Shown: positions 1-11,220, counted from the first letter of the stretch. The stretch is DNA of 64,000 bases from an uncultured Methanobacterium sp. (GCF_963666025.1 NZ_OY762552.1:992001-1056000), one strand, 5' to 3'. The notes: generated from the letters alone by a model not told the origin. A program made the numbers and translations.

Positions 1-623
1 AAAAATACTGGGATGAAGTTGCAGAGGAAAAAGACTTCCCCACACCATTTCCACTGGCAGAATTTAAAAAACACATCAACAAGGAAATGAATATCCTGGA
101 TGTGGGTTGTGGTTATGGTAGAACTTTAAGCAAACTCCATGAGAATGGTTTTAAGAATTTAACAGGGGTAGATTATTCAGAGCAAATGATAAAGAGAGGT
201 TTGAGATCATATCCTCATTTTAACCTCATTAAGAATAATGGAGATGATCTTCCTTTTCCAGATAATTCATTTGATGCAGTACTCCTCATTGGAGTCTTAA
301 CCAGTAATATCCAAACCGAGAAACAGGAAGAATTGATTTTAGAAATTTCAAGAGTTTTAAAGGATAATGGGTTAATTTACATTAGTGATTTTCTGTTAAA
401 TAATGACCAGAGAAATCTCCAGCGTTACCACAAATTTAAAGACAAATATGGAGTTTATGGAGTTTTTGAACTTCCGGAAGGTGCAGTTTTAAGACATCAC
501 ACCATCCAACATGTTCTAAATTTAACGGAAGATTATAAAAAGCTATATTTTGAAAATACCATTTTTAATACAATGAATGGTAATAAATCCAATGGTTTTT
601 ATTATATTGGTATGAAAAAATGA
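1..623 (+). CDS. SAM-dependent methyltransferase, 5' end outside window
   Basis: The reading frame is open from base 3 to the stop, so the gene starts before the window. The internal ATG at 87 lies within the domain and is not the true start. About 206 residues are visible. Motif I of class I methyltransferases (DVGCGYG) is followed by an acidic loop (GVDYSEQM) and a DLPFPDNSFDAVLLIG stretch typical of the Methyltransf_11 group. The enzyme should transfer a methyl group from S-adenosylmethionine in the cytoplasm. The substrate cannot be told from this sequence. The next gene is convergent. Confidence 0.85.
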   Translation, partial: KYWDEVAEEKDFPTPFPLAEFKKHINKEMNILDVGCGYGRTLSKLHENGFKNLTGVDYSEQMIKRGLRSYPHFNLIKNNGDDLPFPDNSFDAVLLIGVLTSNIQTEKQEELILEISRVLKDNGLIYISDFLLNNDQRNLQRYHKFKDKYGVYGVFELPEGAVLRHHTIQHVLNLTEDYKKLYFENTIFNTMNGNKSNGFYYIGMKK

Positions 624-674
624 AAAAACTGTTAAAATAGTTTAAAAAATTCAATTTAATTTTTGATAATTTAA

Positions 675-1523
675 TTAAATTTGTTTATTGAGGATATTTA
701 GTGCATTTACAGCAGCAGTTCTTATTTCAGGTTGTTTATCATCTATGAAACTTTCAACCAGACTCAGGACCTCGGGGGTTGCAATTTGAATCTGTCCCAG
801 ACTTTTCAGGGCTTCCCAAATAATAGAAGGATTATGAGTGCTTTTTAATAGTGCAATCAGGGGATTAATAGCTTCTTTGCTGTTTTGGAACCCACTTAAA
901 GCCCGTGTAATTTTCCACAGTGTTACCTGATTATTAGTACTTCCAGCAACGGAACTATTCTCTACTTGATTCATGTGGGTGATTAGGATAGTTAACGCCC
1001 TTTTATCACCAGTTCTTGATGCAATAGCCCCTAATGCATCAATTGCCTGATGGGCCTTAAATTTGTTACCAGTTTCTAAAACTTCAATCAGATAGGGAGT
1101 TGCTGGTTCTCCTATTTTTACCAGAGTCCTTGCTGCCATATCTCTTACCAGAGGAAAACTCTTTTTTTTAAAATATTTAAGAGGCAACTCTGTTTCCTGA
1201 TTTTTACCGATTTCACCCAAAAGCTGGATTAAACAGGGTGTAGCAGGTTCTCCTATTTGAGATAATGCTTCAGAAATGGCGATCCGTGAGTAGAGCGATC
1301 TTTCATTTTTAAGTGCAGCGCAAAGCGGCTTTATTACGTTTTCATCCTTCCTCTTCCCCAGTATAACTGCAGAAATGGTTCTTTCCTGAGGATTTTCCGC
1401 CTTTAACATTTCAATTAAATCTTCTGTTGAAAAATCAATATAGGGCAAAGTATCATCATGAGAAATCTGTCCTCTTGTTTCCCGATTTTTCTTCCTTTTT
1501 TCATTAGAATTCATAAAAACCAT
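675..1523 (-). CDS. HEAT-repeat protein
   Basis: A helical-repeat protein of about 282 residues. Repeated units contain AAxALxxIGxPATPxLI-type sequence, as in IGEPATPCLIQLL and IGEPATPYLIEVL, which resemble the PBS-lyase HEAT-like repeats common in methanogens. Such proteins are usually scaffolds or protein-binding adaptors; lyase activity should not be assumed. The frame is open up to 1568 with a TTG start. An ATG at 1523 preceded by AAGGTTTGGA looks better, and another ATG lies at 1514, so the start is uncertain. There is no signal peptide or membrane segment. The gene stands alone, and its partner is unknown. Confidence 0.75.
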   Translation of the reverse strand: MVFMNSNEKRKKNRETRGQISHDDTLPYIDFSTEDLIEMLKAENPQERTISAVILGKRKDENVIKPLCAALKNERSLYSRIAISEALSQIGEPATPCLIQLLGEIGKNQETELPLKYFKKKSFPLVRDMAARTLVKIGEPATPYLIEVLETGNKFKAHQAIDALGAIASRTGDKRALTILITHMNQVENSSVAGSTNNQVTLWKITRALSGFQNSKEAINPLIALLKSTHNPSIIWEALKSLGQIQIATPEVLSLVESFIDDKQPEIRTAAVNALNILNKQI

Positions 1524-1724
1524 ATTCCAAACCTTAAAAATCGTATTCTTAAAAAAATAACCTTTCAAATAGATTGAATAGTATTTAACATCCTCTTCAA
1601 AATATTCCCATCATTTAATTCCCCATCATTAATATTCATCATTAATAAAATTCATTTAATTAATTGATTAATTTCGTTTAATTTAAGTCTTTAAAGTTAT
1701 AGAAATATAAAACACTCTTATTAT

Positions 1725-1784
1725 AATCAGTGGTATTGTGGAATAATCAGCGATATTATAGAATAATCAGCGATATTGTGGATG
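1725..1784. repeat. 20-bp tandem repeat, three copies
   Basis: Three 20-base units run head to tail at 1725-1744, 1745-1764 and 1765-1784. Each begins AATCAG and contains (T/C)G(G/A)TATT(G/A)T. They end 26 bases before the msrB start codon, so they lie in its promoter or leader region. They could be repeated regulator sites or simple slippage products. Confidence 0.8.
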
Positions 1785-1810
1785 AATAATTTATAATCCC
1801 TGAGGAAAAT

Positions 1811-2281
1811 ATGAAAAAAGAAACCCCTAAAAAGGATGTTATTCCCATCTATTATGTGAATTTAAAGGAAATAAAACTGGTTGAAAGAGTTGTGAAGACT
1901 GATGAAGAGTGGGAAAAAATTTTAACTCCGAAACAGTTTGATGTTGCCCGTAAAAAAGGAACAGAACTGGCTTTTACAGGCAAATATCATGATTGCCATG
2001 AGGATGGTATTTACCAGTGCGTATGCTGTGGCACTGATCTATTTGACTCCCAGACCAAGTTTGATTCCGGAACTGGTTGGCCCAGTTTCTGGGCACCGGT
2101 GGCAGATGAAAACATCACCACAAAAACTGACCGGAGCCTGTTGATGGTGCGCACAGAGGTGCTTTGCGCCCGTTGTCATGCCCATTTAGGTCATGTGTTT
2201 GATGATGGCCCAGCACCAACTGGTCTGCGTTACTGCATGAATTCTGCTTCGCTGAACCTTGTCAAACGCAATGGGGAATAA
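1811..2281 (+). CDS. msrB: Peptide-methionine (R)-S-oxide reductase MsrB
   Basis: Reduces the R form of methionine sulfoxide in oxidised proteins, a repair step against oxidative damage. The 156-residue product shows the SelR/MsrB domain: zinc ligands in CVCCG and CARCHAHLGH, the GTGWPSFW substrate pocket motif, and the catalytic cysteine in RYCMNSASL. An unusual lysine-rich N-terminal extension of about 30 residues precedes the domain. The ATG follows a TGAGGA ribosome binding site. The gene is single, with a 20-bp tandem repeat just upstream. MsrB in a strict anaerobe fits tolerance to brief oxygen exposure. Confidence 0.95.
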   Translation: MKKETPKKDVIPIYYVNLKEIKLVERVVKTDEEWEKILTPKQFDVARKKGTELAFTGKYHDCHEDGIYQCVCCGTDLFDSQTKFDSGTGWPSFWAPVADENITTKTDRSLLMVRTEVLCARCHAHLGHVFDDGPAPTGLRYCMNSASLNLVKRNGE

Positions 2282-2360
2282 TATAATACATAGAAGATAA
2301 AATACCACATTCAGGCCAGTTTAAGCAAGACGAGTTAATTGGTTTAACTCATTTAAAAAC

Positions 2361-2500
2361 CCTATTCATTACTTGAGACAATAAACTAATGGATTAAACC
2401 TATTCAACACCATTATCCAATTACTTCAGCAATAACTGATGAATTTAACCTATTCAACACCTATTCATTACTTCGGACCATAAACGGATTAATTTAGCCA
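2361..2500. repeat. Degenerate intergenic repeats
   Basis: Three imperfect units each begin CCTATTCA, at 2361, 2399 and 2449, separated by 38 and 50 bases. They share TTACTT and GGATTAA/GAATTTAA elements. They fill most of the 292-base gap between msrB and nreA. No open reading frame or RNA fold stands out. Confidence 0.55.
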
Positions 2501-2573
2501 TATAAACCAGTGTTTCAATTAGTTCTCATCTGCTGGCTAAAGTCTTTTAAAAAAGAGGAGATAATCAAATACT

Positions 2574-3737
2574 ATGATGGGTAAGAAAACTTACCTTAAA
2601 AAACTGACATCCAAGTTCCAGATTCCCTCAGTTGAGGTTGGTAAAGAGTTAGAGGGTAGTACACCCCCTTCAGTATTCATTGGTAGTTGGAACTATCCTA
2701 AAGTGTATGCGGGTCCCATGATCTCACCGGTATCAGGTGACACTGCTATTATGGACACCCCTGAAGCATGGATCCCTGGTGCTAAAAGCCAGGAGGATAT
2801 TATTTCCTACCGCATGAGTCTGGTTAGGGGTAAAAAGATGATCGGAATCACTGATCTGGATAACCGGATGGTGGAGAAGCTTCAGGAGATTTCTCTGGCA
2901 TCTGGGTCCATTGATAGTGAAGCTGAGTTCTGGAAAAAACCAAGAGGAGTGTCATTCAGTGAATACCAGGCCCCACATGGCCCCAGTGCCATTTTGGAGA
3001 AGTTCGAAATTGATAACGTCCGCTGGGACCGTGAACTGGAAAAGGTATACTATGACACTGATTTAAAGGCCAGGGAAGCTCTTTTAGATCTGCACCGAAA
3101 AGATGTTCCCTTTTCTCATATGCAGAAGGCTTTTTCTGTGGGTACCATGGGTGTGGATAAACGCAGACGCCTGGTTCCCACTCGCTGGTCCATCACCGCC
3201 TGTGACACAACCATCGCCGACCAGTTGCTTCGGGAAGTGAAACATTATGAACCACTGGATGTTCACCGGGTTTACGAGTTCCAGAGCCTGCAAAACTATT
3301 ACGCTGTACTTTTACTGCCTACACCATGGCAATACGAATGGATGGAGGCCTTTTTAGAAGTTTTAGGGAGAGAAAAACTCATATTCTCAGATTATGAGAA
3401 TTATAATGGTAAAAAAGAGTATTCCAGGGTTGGAGGTTGTTATTACACCTGTAAAATGGCAGTTTTAGAATCACTGGCCCAGGAAAAACGCCAGGCTGGA
3501 GTTATTGTGCTCAGGGAAGCTTACTCAGGATACGTTCCTCTTGGTGTGTTTAATGTCCGGGAAAATGTTAGAAATGCAATGGCACAACCTTACCTGGAAT
3601 TTGAAGATATGAAAACTGCCCTGGCATATATTGACACCCGTTTGAAGCTTCCCATAAATAGTTTCATCAAAAGAAGTGATCTCCTGCAGGATATCCTGCG
3701 TTCCAGACAGACCACCCTGAATTCTTACTTTAAATGA
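2574..3737 (+). CDS. nreA: Archaeal DNA repair protein NreA
   Basis: A 387-residue member of the archaeal Nre family, which work in haloarchaea links to the response to mitomycin-type DNA damage and to PCNA binding. The core shows the family's PSVFIGSWNYPKVYAGPM region near the N terminus and VPTRWSITACD in the middle. The last residues, Q379 to F386 (QTTLNSYF), match the PCNA-interacting PIP box (QxxLxxYF). There is no N-terminal cysteine cluster, so this is the NreA rather than the zinc-finger NreB type. The start is one of two adjacent ATGs downstream of GAGGAGAT. Confidence 0.85.
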   Translation: MMGKKTYLKKLTSKFQIPSVEVGKELEGSTPPSVFIGSWNYPKVYAGPMISPVSGDTAIMDTPEAWIPGAKSQEDIISYRMSLVRGKKMIGITDLDNRMVEKLQEISLASGSIDSEAEFWKKPRGVSFSEYQAPHGPSAILEKFEIDNVRWDRELEKVYYDTDLKAREALLDLHRKDVPFSHMQKAFSVGTMGVDKRRRLVPTRWSITACDTTIADQLLREVKHYEPLDVHRVYEFQSLQNYYAVLLLPTPWQYEWMEAFLEVLGREKLIFSDYENYNGKKEYSRVGGCYYTCKMAVLESLAQEKRQAGVIVLREAYSGYVPLGVFNVRENVRNAMAQPYLEFEDMKTALAYIDTRLKLPINSFIKRSDLLQDILRSRQTTLNSYFK

Positions 3738-3848
3738 TTCTGATCTGAAATAATTCTTATCATTAAAGTGATTATAGTGATCAAGGAATTAAAGGGGATG
3801 AAAGAGATTAAAATTGAATTAAAACGGATTAACTAATTAAGTGATTAA

Positions 3849-4832
3849 ATGGAACTTTTCTTTAAAATGCCTTCAAAGGAAGCCAGAACCGCCATGAGCG
3901 ATGCTTCCTTAGAACTTGGAAACCGGTTCAGGGGTAATGAGTATAAAAAAAATGCTGAAGAGGCTATAAAAAAGACTACCGGTCATGAACACGCCAGGGT
4001 GCTGGGTAGTGGTAATACCACTATTATGGCTGCCATGAGCACCATGAAAGGGCCAGTTATGATTCCAGACCAGGGAGGTTGGAGTGGTTTTAAGAAAATT
4101 GCTGAGTTTTATGGGCTTGAATTAGTATATTTATCCACCAAGATGGGAGTTATCAACCTGGAAACACTGAAAGAACAGGTGAAACTAAAAAGTCCTGAGT
4201 CTCTTTTCATCACCAGTTTTGCAGGTTACATGGCTGAACAACCAGTTAAGGGAATTTATGATATCTGTGAAGATAATGGGGTGATTCTGGTAGAGGATGC
4301 TTCTGGATCAGTTGGTGATCCACAGAAGAGACTTGCCTGTGGTGACCATTCCCATGTTCTATTGGCCTCCACTGGATCTCCTAAAATGGTTAATGTAGGT
4401 AACGGCGGTTTTATTTCCACCAATGATCCGGAAATGTTTAATAAGATGGGTTTCATCCTAAAAGCTCTCCAAGGTAGCCCGGTTACCTGTGCTGGCCTGG
4501 TGGAAGAAATTAAAAGAGCTCCGGGAAATCTGGTTAAAACCATTAAGGCCTGTGAATTTACAAAAAAAGAAATAGAATCTGCTTTGCACCCTGAAAAACG
4601 GGGCATAAACATTGCAATTCCCCATGATGAACCAAAATCCGTGGCCCGTTTACTTAGAAACAAGCTTAAAGTAAATGGTGGAGGTATGATCACCACCTGC
4701 CCACGTTATGATAGAATTAATCAACCAGCAATTTGTTTAGAGGTGAAAAATTTGGATATTCACTGTCTAAAAAAAGAAAATCTTAGGATAATAGCAGAAA
4801 TTGTAAATAATACCCTTAACTCATCGTTTTAA
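3849..4832 (+). CDS. PLP-dependent fold-type I enzyme, function unassigned
   Basis: A 327-residue pyridoxal-phosphate enzyme of the aspartate aminotransferase fold. A GSGNTT phosphate-binding loop lies near residue 55, an acidic pair in VEDASGS would hold the pyridine nitrogen, and the probable Schiff-base lysine is in TGSPKMVN. It resembles the archaeal SelA/DegT-like PLP proteins annotated only as conserved in methanogens. It is shorter than typical aminotransferases (about 380-400 residues), and the substrate is unknown. It follows nreA on the same strand 111 bases downstream; a functional link is not evident. Confidence 0.7.
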   Translation: MELFFKMPSKEARTAMSDASLELGNRFRGNEYKKNAEEAIKKTTGHEHARVLGSGNTTIMAAMSTMKGPVMIPDQGGWSGFKKIAEFYGLELVYLSTKMGVINLETLKEQVKLKSPESLFITSFAGYMAEQPVKGIYDICEDNGVILVEDASGSVGDPQKRLACGDHSHVLLASTGSPKMVNVGNGGFISTNDPEMFNKMGFILKALQGSPVTCAGLVEEIKRAPGNLVKTIKACEFTKKEIESALHPEKRGINIAIPHDEPKSVARLLRNKLKVNGGGMITTCPRYDRINQPAICLEVKNLDIHCLKKENLRIIAEIVNNTLNSSF

Positions 4833-4860
4833 TCATGAAATTTGTTTTTTGGCCATATAA

Positions 4861-5388
4861 TCAAATCTCAAGATTTAAAAGAGCGGTTCTTTCTATCATA
4901 ACCCGTTCAATGTTTCCGGCACTTTTTATTTCCTGAGGGGAGATTTCATACACTTCTTGTAGTGCATCTACATCTGCCAGTAGTACTTCAGGGTGTCTTT
5001 TGCCCAGAACGTTCTCTAACTTTTTGGGGATATCTTCATCACAATCCACCGCCACCATACAGATATCCATTTTACCATTTCCTATGCCCAAAATCTTAAG
5101 AGCTCTGGATATTTGCCTTTGAGACGAAGCTCGAACACAGATTTCCAATCCCAAATCTTTAGCAGTGTTATTATTCATTTCAAAGGCTTTAATAGCCTGT
5201 AATGTTGCCTGCAAGATGTGTTTTTCACCGGCTATTCCCCTGGCCTGTAGTAATTGAATGGTGCACTCTCCATTGTTACATTCCGCACGCATATCCATTA
5301 TAAACTTCATTAATTCTTTTACATCATCTATTTCAGCTATAAAACCAGCTATTTGTATTTTATGGTTCCTGAAATTGTGCTGATCCAT
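4861..5388 (-). CDS. cgi121: KEOPS complex subunit Cgi121
   Basis: The product, about 175 residues, resembles Cgi121/TPRKB. In the KEOPS complex this subunit binds the kinase Bud32 and helps recruit tRNA for threonylcarbamoyl-adenosine (t6A37) synthesis. Recognisable features are the conserved QLLQARGIAGEKHILQA block early on and the ICVRASSQRQISRAL / GIGNGKMDICMV region in the middle. The frame opens with GTG at 5397, but the ATG at 5388 sits five bases after AGGTGG and is the likely start. No other KEOPS gene is visible in the window. Confidence 0.8.
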   Translation of the reverse strand: MDQHNFRNHKIQIAGFIAEIDDVKELMKFIMDMRAECNNGECTIQLLQARGIAGEKHILQATLQAIKAFEMNNNTAKDLGLEICVRASSQRQISRALKILGIGNGKMDICMVAVDCDEDIPKKLENVLGKRHPEVLLADVDALQEVYEISPQEIKSAGNIERVMIERTALLNLEI

Positions 5389-5407
5389 TATTTCCACCTA
5401 AACTAAC

Positions 5408-5562
5408 TTATCCAAATTCACTTTCTAAAATAACCCCATCAATACTAATTATCCAGACTCACTTTCTAAAATAACCCCATCAATACTAATTATCCAGACT
5501 CACTTTCTAAAATAACCCCATTAATACTATTTATCCAGATTCCTTTTCAAAAGTAACCCCTT
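5408..5562. repeat. 41-bp tandem repeat, about 3.7 copies
   Basis: Units start with TTATCCA at 5408, 5449, 5490 and 5531, an exact 41-base period. The first three copies are nearly identical; the fourth is degenerate. There is no spacer between copies, so this is not a CRISPR. It lies between cgi121 and leuA, which are both on the minus strand, and so sits in the 3' region of leuA and upstream of cgi121. Confidence 0.9.
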
Positions 5563-5663
5563 AGATATAAGTCATTTGAATAACCATTCGAATATTTTGA
5601 AAATGAATCTTCACTTTTTTAAAAAAAATGAAGTGTTAAAAAATAAAGTAAAGTTTTAAACAG

Positions 5664-7163
5664 TTATAAGAGTTTTTCAGACTCTTTAAGCTTTTTATCG
5701 GTTAAAACTTTATTTATACCACCCAGGAATGCTTCTACACTGGCGTTTATAATATCTGGTTGTGTGCTTCTGGCACTTACCACCTTACCCTCATGTTTGA
5801 GCTTTACCACCACGTCAATAAGTGCATCGGTTCCTCCGGTTATGGCATCCACGTGGTATTCCTCAAATTCTATGTCGGTAACATCTTCAATAGTTTTTTT
5901 GATGGCTACTATGGCTGCGTCCACTGGACCAACACCTATTCCTGCTTCTAATTTTTCAACATCACCGATTTTTAGTTTTACCGATGCAGTGGGTGTGACC
6001 TTATTTCCAGATACTATGGTTAATTCCTGGAGTTCCACTGGTTTTTCACTCATTACCCCCATAACATCCTCTGCTATGGCCTGTAAATCCACGTCAGTGA
6101 CACATTTTCCCATATCACCCAGTGCTTTTATTCGATTGAATATCTGGGAGAATTTTTCCTGATCAACCTGGAAGCCCATTTCATGAATCCGTTCTTTGAT
6201 GATGTGAGAACCAACGTGTTTACCCATTACGAAACGACGCTTGTGCCCAACGAGTTCGGGAGTTATGGGTTCGTATGTTTCAGCTTTCTTCATTACCCCA
6301 TCGGCATGGATTCCGGATTCATGGGCAAAGGCATTTTCACCAACAATTGCCTTATTGGGTTGTAAGTACATCCCAGTTATTCGGGCCACTGTTTTAGAAA
6401 CTTCGTATAACATTTCCAGATTTATTTTGGTCTTTACATTGTAGAGCGAGTACAATGAAACTACCAGTTCTTCCAGTGATGCATTACCTGCTCTTTCCCC
6501 GATTCCGTTAACTGTCACATGAGCCTGGGTTGCACCGGCCCTTAATCCACTGAGAGAGTTGGCAACAGCCAGTCCAAAGTCATTGTGGCAGTGCACACTT
6601 AATGGAACTTTTAACTCTGCCAGCTCGCTGTAAAAATCATAGGCCCGTTCTGGGGTGAGCATTCCCACAGTGTCACAGGCACAGATACGTTTGGCCCCGG
6701 TATCTATACCTGCCTGGAATACCTCCTTTAAGTATCCCATATCGCTACGGGTGGAGTCTTCTGCAGATAATTCCACTAGTAACCCATGATCAACTGCGTA
6801 CTGGGTTGATTCTATAGCCATGGCCTTCACTTCTTCGCGAGATTTGCGTAACTTGTATTCCAGATGCAGGTCTGACGTGGGTACCACCAGATGGATGCTA
6901 TCCACATCACATTCTAATGCAGCATCAATATCCCCCTGAACCGCTCTGGTAAAACTACATATCTCTGCAGAAAGACCTTCTGAAGTTACTTTTTTAATAC
7001 CTTCCCGTTCTCCTTTTGATGTAATAGCAGATCCTGCCTCAATTACATCAACTCCAAGTTCATCAAGTTTTCTGGCTATCAGGCGCTTTTCATCCGGTGT
7101 TAAAGATATTCCCGGAGTTTGTTCACCATCACGAAGGGTGGTATCAAAAATTCTGGCTTTCAT
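5664..7163 (-). CDS. leuA: 2-isopropylmalate synthase
   Basis: Condenses acetyl-CoA with 2-oxoisovalerate, the first committed step of leucine synthesis. The 499-residue protein has the catalytic TIM barrel with FDTTLRDGEQTPG at the start, metal-binding SVHCHNDFGLA and GIGERAGN, then the accessory region with AFAHESGIHADG. A C-terminal LeuA allosteric domain runs from about residue 385, with QPDIINAS and FLGGINKVL near the end. That full-length domain favours LeuA over homocitrate synthase (AksA), which lacks it. Citramalate synthase is the main alternative. The ATG follows GGTGATTCC. The 248-base upstream gap holds no gene. Confidence 0.85.
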   Translation of the reverse strand: MKARIFDTTLRDGEQTPGISLTPDEKRLIARKLDELGVDVIEAGSAITSKGEREGIKKVTSEGLSAEICSFTRAVQGDIDAALECDVDSIHLVVPTSDLHLEYKLRKSREEVKAMAIESTQYAVDHGLLVELSAEDSTRSDMGYLKEVFQAGIDTGAKRICACDTVGMLTPERAYDFYSELAELKVPLSVHCHNDFGLAVANSLSGLRAGATQAHVTVNGIGERAGNASLEELVVSLYSLYNVKTKINLEMLYEVSKTVARITGMYLQPNKAIVGENAFAHESGIHADGVMKKAETYEPITPELVGHKRRFVMGKHVGSHIIKERIHEMGFQVDQEKFSQIFNRIKALGDMGKCVTDVDLQAIAEDVMGVMSEKPVELQELTIVSGNKVTPTASVKLKIGDVEKLEAGIGVGPVDAAIVAIKKTIEDVTDIEFEEYHVDAITGGTDALIDVVVKLKHEGKVVSARSTQPDIINASVEAFLGGINKVLTDKKLKESEKLL

Positions 7164-7411
7164 GGAATCACCAACAAATCATATGGACATATAAAATTAA
7201 TTAAAAGGTCATAAGTGTTTTGTGCAAGTTAATTTATAATATTTTTATATTTTTTAATTTTAATTTTTTTTAGATTAATCAATCAGTTAACTTATGACTC
7301 ACTCTATTAAACTTACTTTTCGTTCCACCGGAATAAGCTCAATTAGGTTCTTATTTCAAATTAAGTATCAATTATAAGAGATTTTTATCAAAAAGTGATA
7401 GGAAGAGCCTA

Positions 7412-8433
<1,022 letters not shown>

Positions 8434-8443
<10 letters not shown>

Positions 8444-9612
8444 AAGCTGGATATCCTCCAGGATAGCATTTTAGGAAGAATAGAAAGAAGGATACCCCTT
8501 TTGAACATTTCTTTAACCAGTGGTGATTGGGAGTCCATATCTCCATACTGAGAAATTACCGCTTCAGCACCTTCCTGTTTTAATTTTCTGAACATGTATT
8601 CAAGCTCAGAGTCGCTGAGGGATTTGAATATCTTATGTACCATTAACTGCACCTTTAACTCGTTTTTGAATTTGTCATGGTACTCTTTAGAGTAATTCAT
8701 AAGCAGTTCCGTGTTTCCAGTTTCCAGTGCCTTTATCGCAGCTTGTGATGCTATTTCTGCACATGAAAATCCCATTATAAGACCACCACCAGTTGTGGGT
8801 TTAACTTGGGATGCTGCATCCCCCAGAAGAATAACCTTATCTTTAACCAGCTTCTTTTGAGAGTTATATTTAGGAATTACACCATAATACTTCTTTAAAA
8901 TAGTTGCCCCTTTAAGTACAGAGCGTTTAGTTAGTAATTCATTGAGAATTACGGTTAATTGCTGATAGTTGGCATCTGCAAATAATCCTACTCGGGCTGT
9001 GGTTTCAGATAAAGGAATAGCCCATAAAAACCCCGGAGATACTCTTGAATCAACATAAAGATGGACATAGTCCTTCTGAAAACGTTTTTCACCCACATCA
9101 ATGAGATACTGGGCTGCCTGGAACGATTCTGCAGGAGGATTGAACGCATCAGACACAATTGATGAATGACCATCCGCCCCCACCACTACATCAGCGGATA
9201 TTTTATTATTTTCATTATTCTTAAGAGTTATAACACCCTCAACCGAATCAACTTTATCCACCCTGTGATTTAAAAATAGTTCAGCACCAGAATCAAGTGC
9301 AAGTTGTGCTAAAAACTTATCATACCCTATTCTGTCCACAACGTATGCTTCTGGTTTTTCTTTACTGACTGAAAGTACTGTATCTTCTGGAGAGTGGAGA
9401 AACGCACCATTAACAGGGTTAATTATGAATTCATCAGGTAAAATATTTACTTTTTTGATTTTTTTACCCAAAAGGCCAGCACACTGGAGTGGAACACCAA
9501 TTTCCTTTTTTTTCTCAAGGAGGGCCACTTTAAAGCCTTTCTCTGCCATGTGCCTGGCAAAGGTTGAGCCCACGGGTCCTGCACCCACCACTGCCACATC
9601 GTAGTTTCTCAT
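8434..9612 (-). CDS. Geranylgeranyl reductase family flavoprotein
   Basis: A 392-residue FAD enzyme, probably saturating geranylgeranyl chains of archaeal ether lipids or another isoprenoid at the membrane. The dinucleotide-binding motif VAVVGAGPVGSTFA is at the N terminus. The family's LQCAGLLG segment is near residue 45, DVVVGADGHSS in the middle, and the second FAD motif LLGDAASQVKPTTGGGL near residue 270. It is the first gene of a two-gene unit with the tRNA methyltransferase. No ribosome binding site is clear, which is compatible with a leaderless message. Digeranylgeranylglycerophospholipid reductase is the likeliest role, but family members also act on other prenyl substrates. Confidence 0.8.
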
Positions 9613-9710
9613 GTTAATCTTAAGATCAGAAATTTATTGTAATTCCAAAATGGAAAAATTAAGTATTAATTAAATCGAATAATTGAATTTTACACCAATT
9701 AAAGTTATAC

Positions 9711-9746
9711 CCACTATTCTTACTCAAACCACTATTCTTACTCAAA
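9711..9746. repeat. 18-bp perfect direct repeat, two copies
   Basis: The 18 bases beginning CCACTATTCTTACTC occur at 9711-9728 and again directly at 9729-9746. They sit just downstream of the PH-domain gene and upstream of the reductase gene, both on the minus strand. No function is evident. Confidence 0.8.
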
Positions 9747-9757
9747 TATTCACCGGA

Positions 9758-10360
<603 letters not shown>

Positions 10361-10422
10361 TATATTAGTCCCACCATTCACTGTAACTTTTTAATCTTTA
10401 TTATAAACTTTCAATCTTTATT

Positions 10423-10439
10423 ATACTATGGTTTAGTAT
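10423..10439. promoter_or_regulatory. Inverted repeat ATACTA-N5-TAGTAT in divergent promoter region
   Basis: Half-sites ATACTA (10423-10428) and TAGTAT (10434-10439) are perfect inverted repeats separated by five bases. They lie between the divergent PH-domain and UPF0280 genes. The same half-sites, two bases apart, form the palindrome at 30731-30746. A regulator site is possible, but the spacing differs. Confidence 0.4.
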
Positions 10440-10491
10440 GAACTTTGCAATCTAAATAGTTTATCTGCATCCTTAAACTTACCTTTAAGTG

Positions 10492-11220
10492 ATGATTAAA
10501 AAAAGGATCCGTATCCAGGAAACCAACATATTACTCACATCAGATGTTGAACCTCAGTATCTCATTAGTTTCATTACTAAATGTAGAACGGAACTGAAAA
10601 ATTATATTCGGATGAATCCTGAATTCCAAACAAGTCTGGAACCACTGAAAGTGGGTGAAGCACCTTTAATTGTGAAGATAATGGCAGAATCAGCAGAAAT
10701 AGCCGGTGTGGGACCTATGGCTGCTGTGGCTGGAACCATATCCCAACTAATCCTTAACTTTTTACTGAATCAGGACGCCCAATATGTCATTGCAGATAAT
10801 GGAGGAGACATTGCCCTTAAAACCAATAAAGACGTGATTATGGGCTTATATGCAGGAGAATCATCCCTTTCTGGGAGGATAGGTTTTAAGATCAAACACC
10901 ACAAAACTCCCATGGGAATCTGCACATCTTCGGGTACTGTGGGTCACTCCATTAGTTTTGGTCAGGCCGACTCAGTTACTGTTTTTGCTTCTTCTACCAG
11001 TACTGCCGATGCCCTGGCCACATCTATTGCTAACTACGCCACCGGAAATAAGGAAGTGGAACAGGTGGAAAATTGTCTGGGAAAAGCAGAAGAACTACGG
11101 GAACATTTTCAGGGTGTTCTGGTGGTGGTGGGAGAATCAGCTGGTACCGTGGGAAAAATCCCGGATATGGTGGAAACTGATAAAAAAGTAGTGTTAGGGG
11201 ATCTTTTTGATGTTTATTAG
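10492..11220 (+). CDS. UPF0280 family protein (ApbE-like fold)
   Basis: A 242-residue archaeal protein of the UPF0280 family, structurally related to the flavin transferase ApbE. The conserved core GVGPMAAVAGTISQ (about residues 70-85) and ADNGGDIAL are present, followed by GICTSSGTVGHS, close to the ApbE GVATSSG type of motif. Its reaction is not established. A GTG at 10489 directly precedes the ATG and could be used instead. Family members occur across methanogens, sometimes beside cofactor genes. Here the gene is single. Confidence 0.8.
   Translation: MIKKRIRIQETNILLTSDVEPQYLISFITKCRTELKNYIRMNPEFQTSLEPLKVGEAPLIVKIMAESAEIAGVGPMAAVAGTISQLILNFLLNQDAQYVIADNGGDIALKTNKDVIMGLYAGESSLSGRIGFKIKHHKTPMGICTSSGTVGHSISFGQADSVTVFASSTSTADALATSIANYATGNKEVEQVENCLGKAEELREHFQGVLVVVGESAGTVGKIPDMVETDKKVVLGDLFDVY

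Noticed and set aside
5408..5562. CRISPR-like array
   Set aside because: The repeats are contiguous with no unique spacers, and no cas gene is nearby.
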